Shown: piece by piece, positions 55,932-63,589 of the stretch
Position numbering within the stretch: the first letter of the stretch is position 1
Layout of the letters: each line of letters begins with the position of its first letter
Source: Fulvivirgaceae bacterium JP3-4
GTDB taxonomy: Bacteria; Bacteroidota; Bacteroidia; Cytophagales; Cyclobacteriaceae
DNA: 64,000 nt
Reading direction: 5' to 3'
NCBI GenBank assembly: GCA_029309925.1
Contig: JARKND010000001.1
Location: forward strand, 992,001 to 1,056,000
The notes under the pieces: model-generated
Seen by the model: the letters and a program-made list of their open reading frames with translations, nothing else
Told to the model about the DNA's origin: nothing
The model's database searches: none
Position numbers and translations under genes: made by a program

Positions 55932-56948
55932 ATGAACATGCATCCAATCATCCTTGCGATTGAATCTTCGTGCGATGAAACTTCTGCTTCTGTTGTATCA
56001 AACGGCAAGGTACTTAATAATATTATCGCCTCACAGGCCGTCCACCGAAAATACGGTGGTGTCGTTCCTGAGTTGGCATCGCGCGCCCATCAACAGAATA
56101 TCGTGATGGTTGTGCAAGAAGCGCTCCAAAGTGCTGGTGTAAAAACAGCCGAATTGGATGCCATTGCTTTCACGCGGGGTCCTGGTCTTATCGGCTCACT
56201 CCTCGTTGGCGTATCGTTTGCGAAGGGTCTGGCGCTTGCGCATCAGCTTCCACTCATCGAAGTGAACCACATGGAAGCACACGTTCTCGCGCATTTTATC
56301 GAAGATCCGGTACCATCTTTTCCTTTTCTTTGTCTGACCGTATCAGGCGGTCACACACAGATTGTTCTTGTAAAGGATTATTTCACCATGGAGGTTGTTG
56401 GCGAAACCCAGGACGATGCAGTGGGAGAAGCTTTCGACAAGGCAGCCAAAATCATGGACCTTCCTTACCCGGGCGGACCACTCATCGACAAGTACGCACA
56501 ATCCGGAAACCCAAAGGCGTTTAAGTTCCCGCTGACATCAATGCCGGGGCTGGATTTTTCTTTCAGCGGCATCAAGACGGCATTCCTTTACTTTCTTCGC
56601 GATGAAATGAAGAAGAATCCGGATTTCATTAAAGAGAATCTGAATGACATTTGTGCCAGTCTTCAGCACAGCCTCATCACGATGCTGATGACGCGCTTTG
56701 AGCAGGCCCGTGAGCAATTTGGAATCAAAGACCTGGCAATCGCGGGTGGTGTTTCAGCGAACTCCGGACTGAGAAATGCAGTTACCGAATACGGTAAAAG
56801 AACAGGTGCGAACGTGTTCATTCCAAAGTTTGAATATTGTACCGATAATGCTGCCATGATCGCCATTGCTGCCCACTATAAATTCCTGAAGAAAGATTTT
56901 ACTACATTAGAGGTTGTTCCGCTGGCGCGCATGCCCATCGGAGGCTGA
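55932..56948 (+). CDS. tsaD: tRNA N6-adenosine threonylcarbamoyltransferase
   Basis: Makes t6A37 in tRNAs reading ANN codons with TsaB/TsaE. 338 residues from MNMHPIILAIESSCDETSAS (ATG 55938 also possible). Kae1 features: metal-binding HMEAHVLAH, VSGGHTQIVLVKDY, PYPGGPLIDKYA, and IAGGVSANSGLRNA. Full length. Confidence 0.96.
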   Translation: MNMHPIILAIESSCDETSASVVSNGKVLNNIIASQAVHRKYGGVVPELASRAHQQNIVMVVQEALQSAGVKTAELDAIAFTRGPGLIGSLLVGVSFAKGLALAHQLPLIEVNHMEAHVLAHFIEDPVPSFPFLCLTVSGGHTQIVLVKDYFTMEVVGETQDDAVGEAFDKAAKIMDLPYPGGPLIDKYAQSGNPKAFKFPLTSMPGLDFSFSGIKTAFLYFLRDEMKKNPDFIKENLNDICASLQHSLITMLMTRFEQAREQFGIKDLAIAGGVSANSGLRNAVTEYGKRTGANVFIPKFEYCTDNAAMIAIAAHYKFLKKDFTTLEVVPLARMPIGG

Positions 56949-56972
56949 CAAGCATTCAATGATGCAACTGAA

Positions 56973-57374
56973 ATGAACCATTGTTTTAATCCAGGTGATA
57001 CAAAGCAGTATCGAATGGTGGTTACCGCTAAAGACGTGGCATCGTTTCACGGAAAAACGGTTCACGCGGTTTGTTCTACTTTTACGCTTGCGCGTGATGC
57101 GGAATGGACCACACGGCAGTTTGTACTTGAAATGACCGCGGAGGATGAAGAGGGAATTGGTACCTTTATTTCAATCAATCATAAAGGGCCGGCATTTGTC
57201 GGTGAGGAGATTGTTTTTACCGGAAGAGTTGAAACACTCCAGGGCAATGAGCTGATATGCTCGTTCGAAGCGCGTGTCGGCAGTCGCCTCGTGGCAGACG
57301 GAAAGACAGGGCAAAAGATTTTTAAAAAAGAAAAACTTGCAGAACGCTTTGCGCGCGTGAAGCATCAGGCATAG
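56973..57374 (+). CDS. Hotdog-fold thioesterase-like protein
   Basis: 133 residues with the hotdog pattern (MVVTAKDVASFHGKTVHAVC, then a helix and FISINHKGPAFVGEEIVFTG), similar to fluoroacetyl-CoA thioesterase-like and 4-hydroxybenzoyl-CoA thioesterase-like families. Substrate unknown. Between tsaD (24 bp upstream) and smpB (1 bp downstream), apparently one transcript. Confidence 0.75.
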   Translation: MNHCFNPGDTKQYRMVVTAKDVASFHGKTVHAVCSTFTLARDAEWTTRQFVLEMTAEDEEGIGTFISINHKGPAFVGEEIVFTGRVETLQGNELICSFEARVGSRLVADGKTGQKIFKKEKLAERFARVKHQA

Positions 57375-57375
57375 T

Positions 57376-57837
57376 ATGGCAAAGGAAAGATTTTCAAAAA
57401 CAGTAAACATCCAGAACCGGCAGGCTCGTTTCGAGTACGAGATTCTGGACAAGTATACTGCGGGAATAGTGCTCACGGGGACTGAGATCAAATCCATTCG
57501 TGAAGGAAAAGTAAACCTGCAGGATGGCTATTGTTATTTCAAGCAGGGCGAAGTGTTCGTGAAAGGTGTTAATATCAGTCCGTATGCACAGGGGACACAC
57601 TACAATCATGAGGCGACACGTGAGCGTAAGCTGCTGCTGAAAAAGACCGAAATCAGAAAAATGGAAGGAAAGATCGAAGAGAAAGGGTTGACACTCGTCC
57701 CTTTGCGATTATTTATCAACGATCGTGGGTTTGCCAAGATGGAGATTGCCGTGGCTCGCGGAAAAAAACTGCACGACAAACGCGACAGCATGCGCGAACG
57801 CGATGCCAAACGCGAACTCGATCGAATGAAAATATAA
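57376..57837 (+). CDS. smpB: SsrA-binding protein
   Basis: Binds tmRNA and delivers it to stalled ribosomes. 153 residues, normal length. TGTEIKSIREGKVNLQDGY, INDRGFAKMEIAVARGKKLH and the basic tail DKRDSMRERDAKRELDRM are diagnostic. It functions in the same rescue network as the NFACT protein at 3632 if that is RqcH-like. Confidence 0.97.
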   Translation: MAKERFSKTVNIQNRQARFEYEILDKYTAGIVLTGTEIKSIREGKVNLQDGYCYFKQGEVFVKGVNISPYAQGTHYNHEATRERKLLLKKTEIRKMEGKIEEKGLTLVPLRLFINDRGFAKMEIAVARGKKLHDKRDSMRERDAKRELDRMKI

Positions 57838-57852
57838 AACCACACAAGCTTA

Positions 57853-58644
57853 ATGGATATTTTGGACTATGGTGTTTGCCGTTTGAGTATCATTAGCGTG
57901 CGCAAAGACCCCCAGGACGTTAGTGAACAGGTAACACAGCTTTTGTTTGGCGATCACTACGAAGTGATCGAACGAACCAACGATTTTAAATGGGTCAAGA
58001 TCCGTATCTACTTCGATCAGTACACCGGCTGGATCGATGCAAAACAACACCAATCGATCTCCAGGGAGTATTTCAACTATATCAACGATTCGGAATACAA
58101 GATCACGACAGACATTACCTCAACGTTATTATTTAATAAGAGTCAGCTCACCGTTCTGCTGGGCAGCATCATCCCGATCTCAACGGCCGAATTGTTTAAG
58201 ATGGAAGAACAGTTCGCATTCAACGGTGAGACAAAAAGCCTCGGACAAAAAAGGGAATTCGAATTCCTGAAGACCATAGCTTTCAAGTACCTGAATGCTC
58301 CGTATCTGTGGGGAGGCAAATCTCCTTTCGGGATTGATTGTTCAGGTTTTACGCAGGTCGTGTACAAAATTGCCGGCTATCGGCTTTTGCGAGATGCATG
58401 GCAACAGTCAACCCAAGGCAAGCCTATCGGAAAGTTTTCCGAGGCACGGGCGGGCGACCTGGCGTTTTTCCTGAATAAAGATGGTAAAATCATCCATACC
58501 GGAATTTTCCTCGGTGGCGACAAAATCATCCACGCCTCAGGCAAAGTCCGGGTCGACACACTGACGTATGAAGGCATACTGAATGGTGAAACCAAAACGT
58601 TTACCCACAACCTGTCTCATTTTCGCAGGGTACTTCCTGAGTGA
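57853..58644 (+). CDS. NlpC/P60 (C40) peptidase
   Basis: 263 residues. An SH3-like segment (~1-120), then the NlpC/P60 domain with catalytic Cys in PFGIDCSGFTQVVYK (~165) and His in GDKIIHASGKV (~225) after GDLAFFLNKDGKIIHTGIFL. Cleaves peptidoglycan stem peptides. No signal peptide is seen, so it is cytoplasmic or exported by another route. 15 bp after smpB. Confidence 0.92.
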   Translation: MDILDYGVCRLSIISVRKDPQDVSEQVTQLLFGDHYEVIERTNDFKWVKIRIYFDQYTGWIDAKQHQSISREYFNYINDSEYKITTDITSTLLFNKSQLTVLLGSIIPISTAELFKMEEQFAFNGETKSLGQKREFEFLKTIAFKYLNAPYLWGGKSPFGIDCSGFTQVVYKIAGYRLLRDAWQQSTQGKPIGKFSEARAGDLAFFLNKDGKIIHTGIFLGGDKIIHASGKVRVDTLTYEGILNGETKTFTHNLSHFRRVLPE

Positions 58645-58659
58645 CCCCGCAAATTGCGA

Positions 58660-58701
58660 ATGGCTATAGCCAATAGCCATAGCCGATAGCCATAGCTAAT
58701 C
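58660..58701. repeat. ATAGCCATAGCC simple-word repeat
   Basis: About 42 bp of TAGCCATAGCC-type words in the 148-bp gap after the NlpC/P60 gene, including a short ATGGCTATAGCCAATAGCCAT inverted arrangement. Another short-word intergenic repeat of this window. Confidence 0.6.
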
Positions 58702-58792
58702 GGCAGAAGACTCAGCCACATAACCGTTTTTATTCGCCAGCGAGGCAGCAATCCCCGTTGCTACTTTCAAACTTTGGACTTATCTTACAATC

Positions 58793-59299
58793 ATGAATAG
58801 TAGGGTTTTGGTGCTGAATCAGGATTTTAGTCCACTGATGGTCTGTTCAGTGGAGCGCGCCTTTATTCTAGTTTATCTGAAAAAAAGTGAGTTGGTCAGA
58901 CCTGCGAACGGGCACAAGTTGCATTCGGTCACGGCTACCTTTCCTATGCCATCTGTTATTCGCCTGAACCGATATGTTAACGCCCCTTACAAGGGCGTTA
59001 ATCTTACCAGGCAAAATATATTCAAACGCGACAACAACGAATGCCAGTACTGCGGCACCAGGAAGGAACTCACGATCGATCATGTGACACCTCGTGCCCG
59101 CGGTGGTAAAGACACCTGGACCAACCTGGTGACTGCATGCAAAAAATGTAACGCGAAAAAGGGCGACTATTCGCCAGAGGAAGCAAACATGCCCTTGCGA
59201 AGAAAACCTTTCAAGCCTTCGTACTCGATCTTCCTCCGCGACCACCTTCATGGCCAGGCGAATGAATGGGATGCCTTCCTGGTCGATCCTATCAATTGA
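58793..59299 (+). CDS. HNH endonuclease
   Basis: 168 residues. The HNH core is CQYCGTRKELTIDHVTPRA, then GGKDTWTNLVTACKKCNAKK with two CxxC zinc ligand pairs. The N-terminal ~75 residues begin NSRVLVLNQDFSPLMVC, typical of the widespread stand-alone HNH proteins of Bacteroidota; cellular role uncertain. Confidence 0.9.
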   Translation: MNSRVLVLNQDFSPLMVCSVERAFILVYLKKSELVRPANGHKLHSVTATFPMPSVIRLNRYVNAPYKGVNLTRQNIFKRDNNECQYCGTRKELTIDHVTPRARGGKDTWTNLVTACKKCNAKKGDYSPEEANMPLRRKPFKPSYSIFLRDHLHGQANEWDAFLVDPIN

Positions 59300-59357
59300 T
59301 TTTTCCTGAAAAAATTCCGGTCTACGAAATCGTTGTTTACCTTGAGCTAATACAACG

Positions 59358-60182
59358 ATGATCATTGATTCACACCAGCACTATTGGAAGTATTCGCCTG
59401 AGACACACGGATGGATCTCAGACGACATGAAAGTTTTGAAACGAGATTTTATGCCCGACAACTTTCTGTCCGTAATTGACGAGCACAAGATAGAAGGAAC
59501 GGTTGTCGTGCAGGCCGACCAGAGTGAGGAGGAGACAGAATTTCTTTTGTCGCTGGCAAAACAATTCCCGTTCATCAAGGGTGTTGTCGGATGGGTGGAC
59601 CTGAAGCACCCTGAACTCTCAAACAAGTTGAAGGGGTTCTCACAGAACAAGATACTGAAGGGATTTCGCCACATTGTGCAGGCTGAGGCCCCTGGCTTCC
59701 TCAAAGATCCGAAGTTTGTCGCAGGAGTAAAAGCGCTGGGAGAGGCCGGCTTCACATATGATTTGCTCATCTACCATCACCAGCTAGCCGAAGCGTTGGA
59801 TTTCGCAGGAAAAACAACGAACGTAAAAATTGTGGTCGATCATATCGCAAAGCCATCGATCCGCACGGGTGAGAAAACTCATTGGGAACTGAACATGGCC
59901 GCGCTTGCAACATTCCCTAACATATATTGTAAGCTGTCGGGCATGGTGACAGAGGCGAAATGGAATGACTGGACATACGAAGACATAGAACCTTTTATCG
60001 ATGAGGTGTTTGAAAGCTTTGGAGCCGACCGCGTCATGTATGGCTCCGATTGGCCTGTGTGCCTGCTCGCAGGTAGCTATAACGATCAGTTCTCGGTTGT
60101 GAAAAAATACATTTCACGACTCAGCGAAGATGAAAAGCGCAAGGTCCTTGGTGAAAATGCAAAAAGATTTTATAATCTTTAA
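59358..60182 (+). CDS. Amidohydrolase, L-fuconolactonase-like
   Basis: 274 residues of the amidohydrolase-2 family. IIDSHQHYWKYSPETHGWI carries the HxH-type metal motif, a late YGSDWPVCLLAGSY gives the catalytic Asp. Closest in pattern to L-fucono-1,5-lactonases. With the SDR, FucP-like symporter and mutarotase downstream (2-24 bp gaps) it forms an L-fucose/related sugar oxidation module. Confidence 0.85.
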   Translation: MIIDSHQHYWKYSPETHGWISDDMKVLKRDFMPDNFLSVIDEHKIEGTVVVQADQSEEETEFLLSLAKQFPFIKGVVGWVDLKHPELSNKLKGFSQNKILKGFRHIVQAEAPGFLKDPKFVAGVKALGEAGFTYDLLIYHHQLAEALDFAGKTTNVKIVVDHIAKPSIRTGEKTHWELNMAALATFPNIYCKLSGMVTEAKWNDWTYEDIEPFIDEVFESFGADRVMYGSDWPVCLLAGSYNDQFSVVKKYISRLSEDEKRKVLGENAKRFYNL

Positions 60183-60184
60183 TT

Positions 60185-60964
60185 ATGGATCTTCAGCTAA
60201 AGGACAAAGTGATTCTTGTGACTGGTGGCGCCAAAGGTATTGGTGAAGCCATCAGTGCCGGGCTTGTGGAGGAAGGTGCTATCCCAGTGATCGTTGACAA
60301 GGATGAGGTGGCAGGAGAGGCACTCAGGGAAAAACTTCATGGCCGCGCATACTTCATCAAATCGAATATCATCTCAGCCGATGCGTGCAATGACGTGATC
60401 ACGCGAACAATCGCCTTAGCGGGAAGCATTCATGGAATTGTCAACAACGCGGGTGTGAATGACGGAGTTGGATTGAAGAACGGCTCACCCGTAAAGTTCA
60501 TCACCTCGCTGAACAACAACGTGGGTCACTATTACTACCTGACACACCATGCGCTCCCGCACCTCACGAAATCAAAAGGAGCTATCGTCAACATCAGTTC
60601 GAAGACTGCGCTGACCGGCCAGGGAGGAACTTCCGGATATGTTGCTGCGAAGGGCGCAATACTTTCGCTGACGCGGGAATGGGCTGTCGAGCTGCTCGAG
60701 CAGGGCATTCGCGTAAATGCAGTCGTACCCGCAGAAGTATGGACACCGATGTATGAAAGCTGGGTGAAGGCTCAGAAAAATCCTGAACAAAAACTTCAGA
60801 CGATCACCAGCCGCATTCCGCTTCACAACCGTATGACTACCGCGCGGGAGATTGCTGACACGGTCTTGTTCTTATTATCGTCAAGGGCAAGTCACATCAC
60901 CGGTCAATGGATCCATGTTGATGGTGGATATGTACACCTCGATCGCGCCATTCAAAAAGATTAA
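60185..60964 (+). CDS. SDR dehydrogenase (L-fucose-type sugar)
   Basis: 259 residues, classical short-chain dehydrogenase: VTGGAKGIGEAISAG at ~10-24, NNAGVNDGVG, Ser in NISSKTAL, catalytic SGYVAAKGA, C-terminal GQWIHVDGGYVHLDRA. By context it oxidises the sugar to its lactone, which the upstream lactonase opens. Starts 2 bp after that gene. Confidence 0.87.
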   Translation: MDLQLKDKVILVTGGAKGIGEAISAGLVEEGAIPVIVDKDEVAGEALREKLHGRAYFIKSNIISADACNDVITRTIALAGSIHGIVNNAGVNDGVGLKNGSPVKFITSLNNNVGHYYYLTHHALPHLTKSKGAIVNISSKTALTGQGGTSGYVAAKGAILSLTREWAVELLEQGIRVNAVVPAEVWTPMYESWVKAQKNPEQKLQTITSRIPLHNRMTTAREIADTVLFLLSSRASHITGQWIHVDGGYVHLDRAIQKD

Positions 60965-60975
60965 ATACTACCATA

Positions 60976-62298
60976 ATGCCAATAGGAGGAACAACCGAGA
61001 CGTTTATCCCGAACACCACCGGAAGACGTTCATATTTCGTACCCTTGATGCTGGTGACAAGCTTGTTTTTCCTTTGGGGGATCGCCAACAGTCTGAACGG
61101 AACACTGATCAAGCATTTTCAAACTGCCTTGAATCTGAATCGTGGGCAGGCAGGAATTGTTGACTCAGCTTTTTACATCGGATATTTTGTGATGGCGTTA
61201 CCGGCAGCATTCCTGATGAATCGTATCGGGTACAAGAAAGGCATTCTCATTGGGTTATTTCTTTATGTAGCGGGCGCTCTCATCTTCTACCCGGCAGCGG
61301 AAGTTCGCGTTTATGGACTTTTCCTTTTTGCGCTTTTTGTGATTGCCTGTGGACTTGCGTTTCTGGAAACCGCTGCGAATCCTTACGTGACGGTGCTCGG
61401 CTCTTCCTCGTCAGCGGAAAGCAGGATTAATTTCGCTCAATCATTCAATGGCCTCAGCCTGATCCTCGGTCCCGTTATTGGAAGCCTGTTCATTTTTTCT
61501 GACGTAGAATATACAAACGAACAACTTGCAGCGATGCCTGCAGCACAATCCGAAGCCATCAGGATTGCGGAGGCGCAGTCGGTGCAGATGCCCTATCTGG
61601 TCATTGCCGGAGTTGTACTGCTGGTAGCAATTTTATTTGCGATTACCAGAATGCCGGAGATTTCATCGCCTGATGAACGAGGTGCCACGTTGAAGGGAAT
61701 CACCCGCCATCGCCACCTGATGTTCGGTGTGCTTGCCCAGTTCTTCTATGTAGGTGCGCAAGCTTCCCTCTGGGGTTACTTTATCGATCTCAAACTGCAT
61801 TACGCGAAAACGGAACATGTTGGTCTGGTGAAGGTGATCTATCAGTTTACCGATGACATGACGCCAACGGTCATTGCAAGCTATCACGCATCCTTTGCTC
61901 TTGTCCTGTTCATGGTTGGAAGATTTGTGGGGACATGGCTTCTCACGAAATTTCCTGCCCATAGGCTCCTGGCTTCATATGCTGCCGCCTGCGTTATTCT
62001 TATTGCTTACGCGATCATGGCATCTGGCATTTCGGCAATTGTTGCAATCAGCCTGACATATTTCTTCATGTCAATTATGTTCCCGACAATTTTTGCGTTG
62101 TCGATCAAGAATCTTGGCGACCAGGTGAAACTCGGTTCAGGTCTTGTGATCATGGCAATAGTCGGAGGTGCAGTGCTGCCGCCACTCACTGGCTATTTGT
62201 CACTGGCGGGACTCGAAAACGCCCTTATCATTCCGCTCATCTCGTTTCTCGTTATTTTGTTTTTTGGAATGACGGGCTATAAAGTAAAGCGCGCGTAG
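60976..62298 (+). CDS. fucP: L-fucose:H+ symporter-like MFS permease
   Basis: 440 residues, 12 membrane helices. FFLWGIANSLNGTLIKHFQT, GIVDSAFYIGYFVMALPAAF and LETAANPYVTVLGSSSSAES are signatures of the FucP family, which co-transports L-fucose or related sugars with protons. It is placed between the dehydrogenase and the mutarotase. Confidence 0.9.
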   Translation: MPIGGTTETFIPNTTGRRSYFVPLMLVTSLFFLWGIANSLNGTLIKHFQTALNLNRGQAGIVDSAFYIGYFVMALPAAFLMNRIGYKKGILIGLFLYVAGALIFYPAAEVRVYGLFLFALFVIACGLAFLETAANPYVTVLGSSSSAESRINFAQSFNGLSLILGPVIGSLFIFSDVEYTNEQLAAMPAAQSEAIRIAEAQSVQMPYLVIAGVVLLVAILFAITRMPEISSPDERGATLKGITRHRHLMFGVLAQFFYVGAQASLWGYFIDLKLHYAKTEHVGLVKVIYQFTDDMTPTVIASYHASFALVLFMVGRFVGTWLLTKFPAHRLLASYAAACVILIAYAIMASGISAIVAISLTYFFMSIMFPTIFALSIKNLGDQVKLGSGLVIMAIVGGAVLPPLTGYLSLAGLENALIIPLISFLVILFFGMTGYKVKRA

Positions 62299-62321
62299 CA
62301 CATCATTTAAATCGTAATACG

Positions 62322-62657
62322 ATGAAACGATATTGCCTCACCCTCGACCTGAAGAACGATGCAAAAGCCATCGAAGCCTATGATGAATATCACAGGAACG
62401 TCTGGCCTGAGATCCAGAAGAGCCTGGGCGATTCCGGAATCGCAAGCATGCAGATCTATCGCGCTGCCAATCGTCTGTTTATGATTATCGAAGTAAGTGA
62501 CGACTTTTCATTTGAAAGAAAAGCAAAAATGGACAATGCTAACCCGAAGGTGCAGGAATGGGAAACGCTGATGTCTAACTACCAGCAACGGCTGCCGTTT
62601 GCAAAACCCGGTGAAAAATGGGTAGTGATGGAGAAGGTCTTCCAGTACAACAAATAA
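62322..62657 (+). CDS. L-rhamnose/L-fucose mutarotase (RhaM/DUF718 type)
   Basis: 111 residues. The active-site His in AYDEYHRNVWPEIQKSL and the ferredoxin-like fold with ANRLFMIIEVSDDF match the rhamnose mutarotase family, which interconverts sugar anomers. Here it probably feeds the dehydrogenase upstream. The last gene of the module. Confidence 0.87.
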   Translation: MKRYCLTLDLKNDAKAIEAYDEYHRNVWPEIQKSLGDSGIASMQIYRAANRLFMIIEVSDDFSFERKAKMDNANPKVQEWETLMSNYQQRLPFAKPGEKWVVMEKVFQYNK

Positions 62658-62667
62658 TTGTCCAAAT

Positions 62668-62689
62668 AAATATACCGATCGGTATATTT
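62668..62689. promoter_or_regulatory. TetR operator palindrome
   Basis: A perfect 22-bp palindrome with core TATACCGATCGGTATA, 28 bp upstream of the tetR ATG and just upstream of its -7 box. It has the form of operators for TetR-type dimers and probably mediates autorepression. Confidence 0.75.
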
Positions 62690-62702
62690 TGATATTTTTC
62701 CC

Positions 62703-62710
62703 TATATTTG
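62703..62710 (+). promoter_or_regulatory. -7 promoter element of the TetR gene
   Basis: TATATTTG matches TAnnTTTG exactly. It ends 6 bp before the ATG at 62717, so the transcript would be leaderless or nearly so. The operator palindrome overlaps the expected -33 position. Confidence 0.6.
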
Positions 62711-62716
62711 TGCCCG

Positions 62717-63307
62717 ATGACCAAATCGGAGCGCACACGCCAGTTCATTGTTGAGAAAACAGCGCCTCTTTTCAATACGAAAGGATTCGATGGAACGAGT
62801 TTGTCCGATCTGACCGAAGCAACGGGACTCACAAAAGGTGCGCTGTACGGGAATTTTTCCGATAAGGATGAAATTGCCGTTGAAGCTTTCCGGCACTCGG
62901 CAAAAAAAGTGAAGGAAATGGTCAGGGATCATCTGCAAGGAGCCGACACGTATAAGAAGCGGTTGTTGCTGCTGCTGGATTTTTTTGCCCAGTATGTTTT
63001 TCACCCGCCCGTCCCTGGTGGCTGTCCGTTGCTCAACAGCGCCATCGAGGTGGACGATCATCGCACGTCCATGCGCAGGATGGTAAGTTCTGAATTGCTC
63101 GAAACCATTGACTTTATTGCCGGCTTGCTGAGAAAAGGCGTTCGTGCAAAAGAATTCAGGTCAGATATCAAGCCGCGGCAACTTGCGTATACCTTTTTTT
63201 GTTCTATCGAAGGCGCGCTGATGTTCTCAAGGGTTGAAAAATCGAAGGAGCCGATGGACATTATTGTGAAACATTGCAGAGGAATTTTGGATGAAATTTC
63301 GATTTAA
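62717..63307 (+). CDS. TetR/AcrR-family regulator
   Basis: 196 residues from MTKSERTRQFIVEKTAP. HTH at ~28-50: TSLSDLTEATGLTKGALYG. The C-terminal part (VPGGCPLLNSAIEVDDHRTS) is of a common TetR subgroup. Likely represses itself through the palindrome at 62668; it may also control the sugar module or distant genes. The stop codon TAA is inside the first unit of the 7-bp microsatellite. Confidence 0.93.
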   Translation: MTKSERTRQFIVEKTAPLFNTKGFDGTSLSDLTEATGLTKGALYGNFSDKDEIAVEAFRHSAKKVKEMVRDHLQGADTYKKRLLLLLDFFAQYVFHPPVPGGCPLLNSAIEVDDHRTSMRRMVSSELLETIDFIAGLLRKGVRAKEFRSDIKPRQLAYTFFCSIEGALMFSRVEKSKEPMDIIVKHCRGILDEISI

Positions 63308-63480
63308 GATTTAAGATTTAAGATTTAAGATTTAAGATTTAGGATTTAAGATTTAAGATTTAAGATTTAAGATTTAAGATTTAAGATTTAAGATTTAAGA
63401 TTTAAGATTTAAGATTTAAGATTTAAGATTTAAGATTTAAGATTTAAGATTTAAGATTTAAGATTTAAGATTTAAGATTT
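63301..63480. repeat. (GATTTAA)n microsatellite, ~25.7 copies
   Basis: 180 bp of the 7-mer GATTTAA with a single variant unit (GATTTAG). It starts at the last codons of tetR and includes its stop codon. Confidence 0.97.
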
Positions 63481-63510
63481 TTGTCTCAGCGGCTGATCCG
63501 TACTTTCGAA

Positions 63511-63588
63511 TCAACGTATCAACGTATTAACGTATCAACGTATTAACGAATCAACGTATTAACGAATCAACCTATCAACTAATCACTA
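63511..63588. repeat. (CAACGTAT)n octamer repeat, ~10 imperfect copies
   Basis: Units such as CAACGTAT, TAACGTAT, TAACGAAT, CAACCTAT in an 8-bp rhythm, ending 1 bp before the fabF2 ATG, so the repeat occupies the probable promoter or 5' leader of that gene. Confidence 0.85.
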
Positions 63589-63589
63589 A

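Noticed and set aside
58793-59299. HNH gene as a mobile intron or homing element
   Set aside because: No interrupted host gene or intron structure; free-standing form is common in the phylum.
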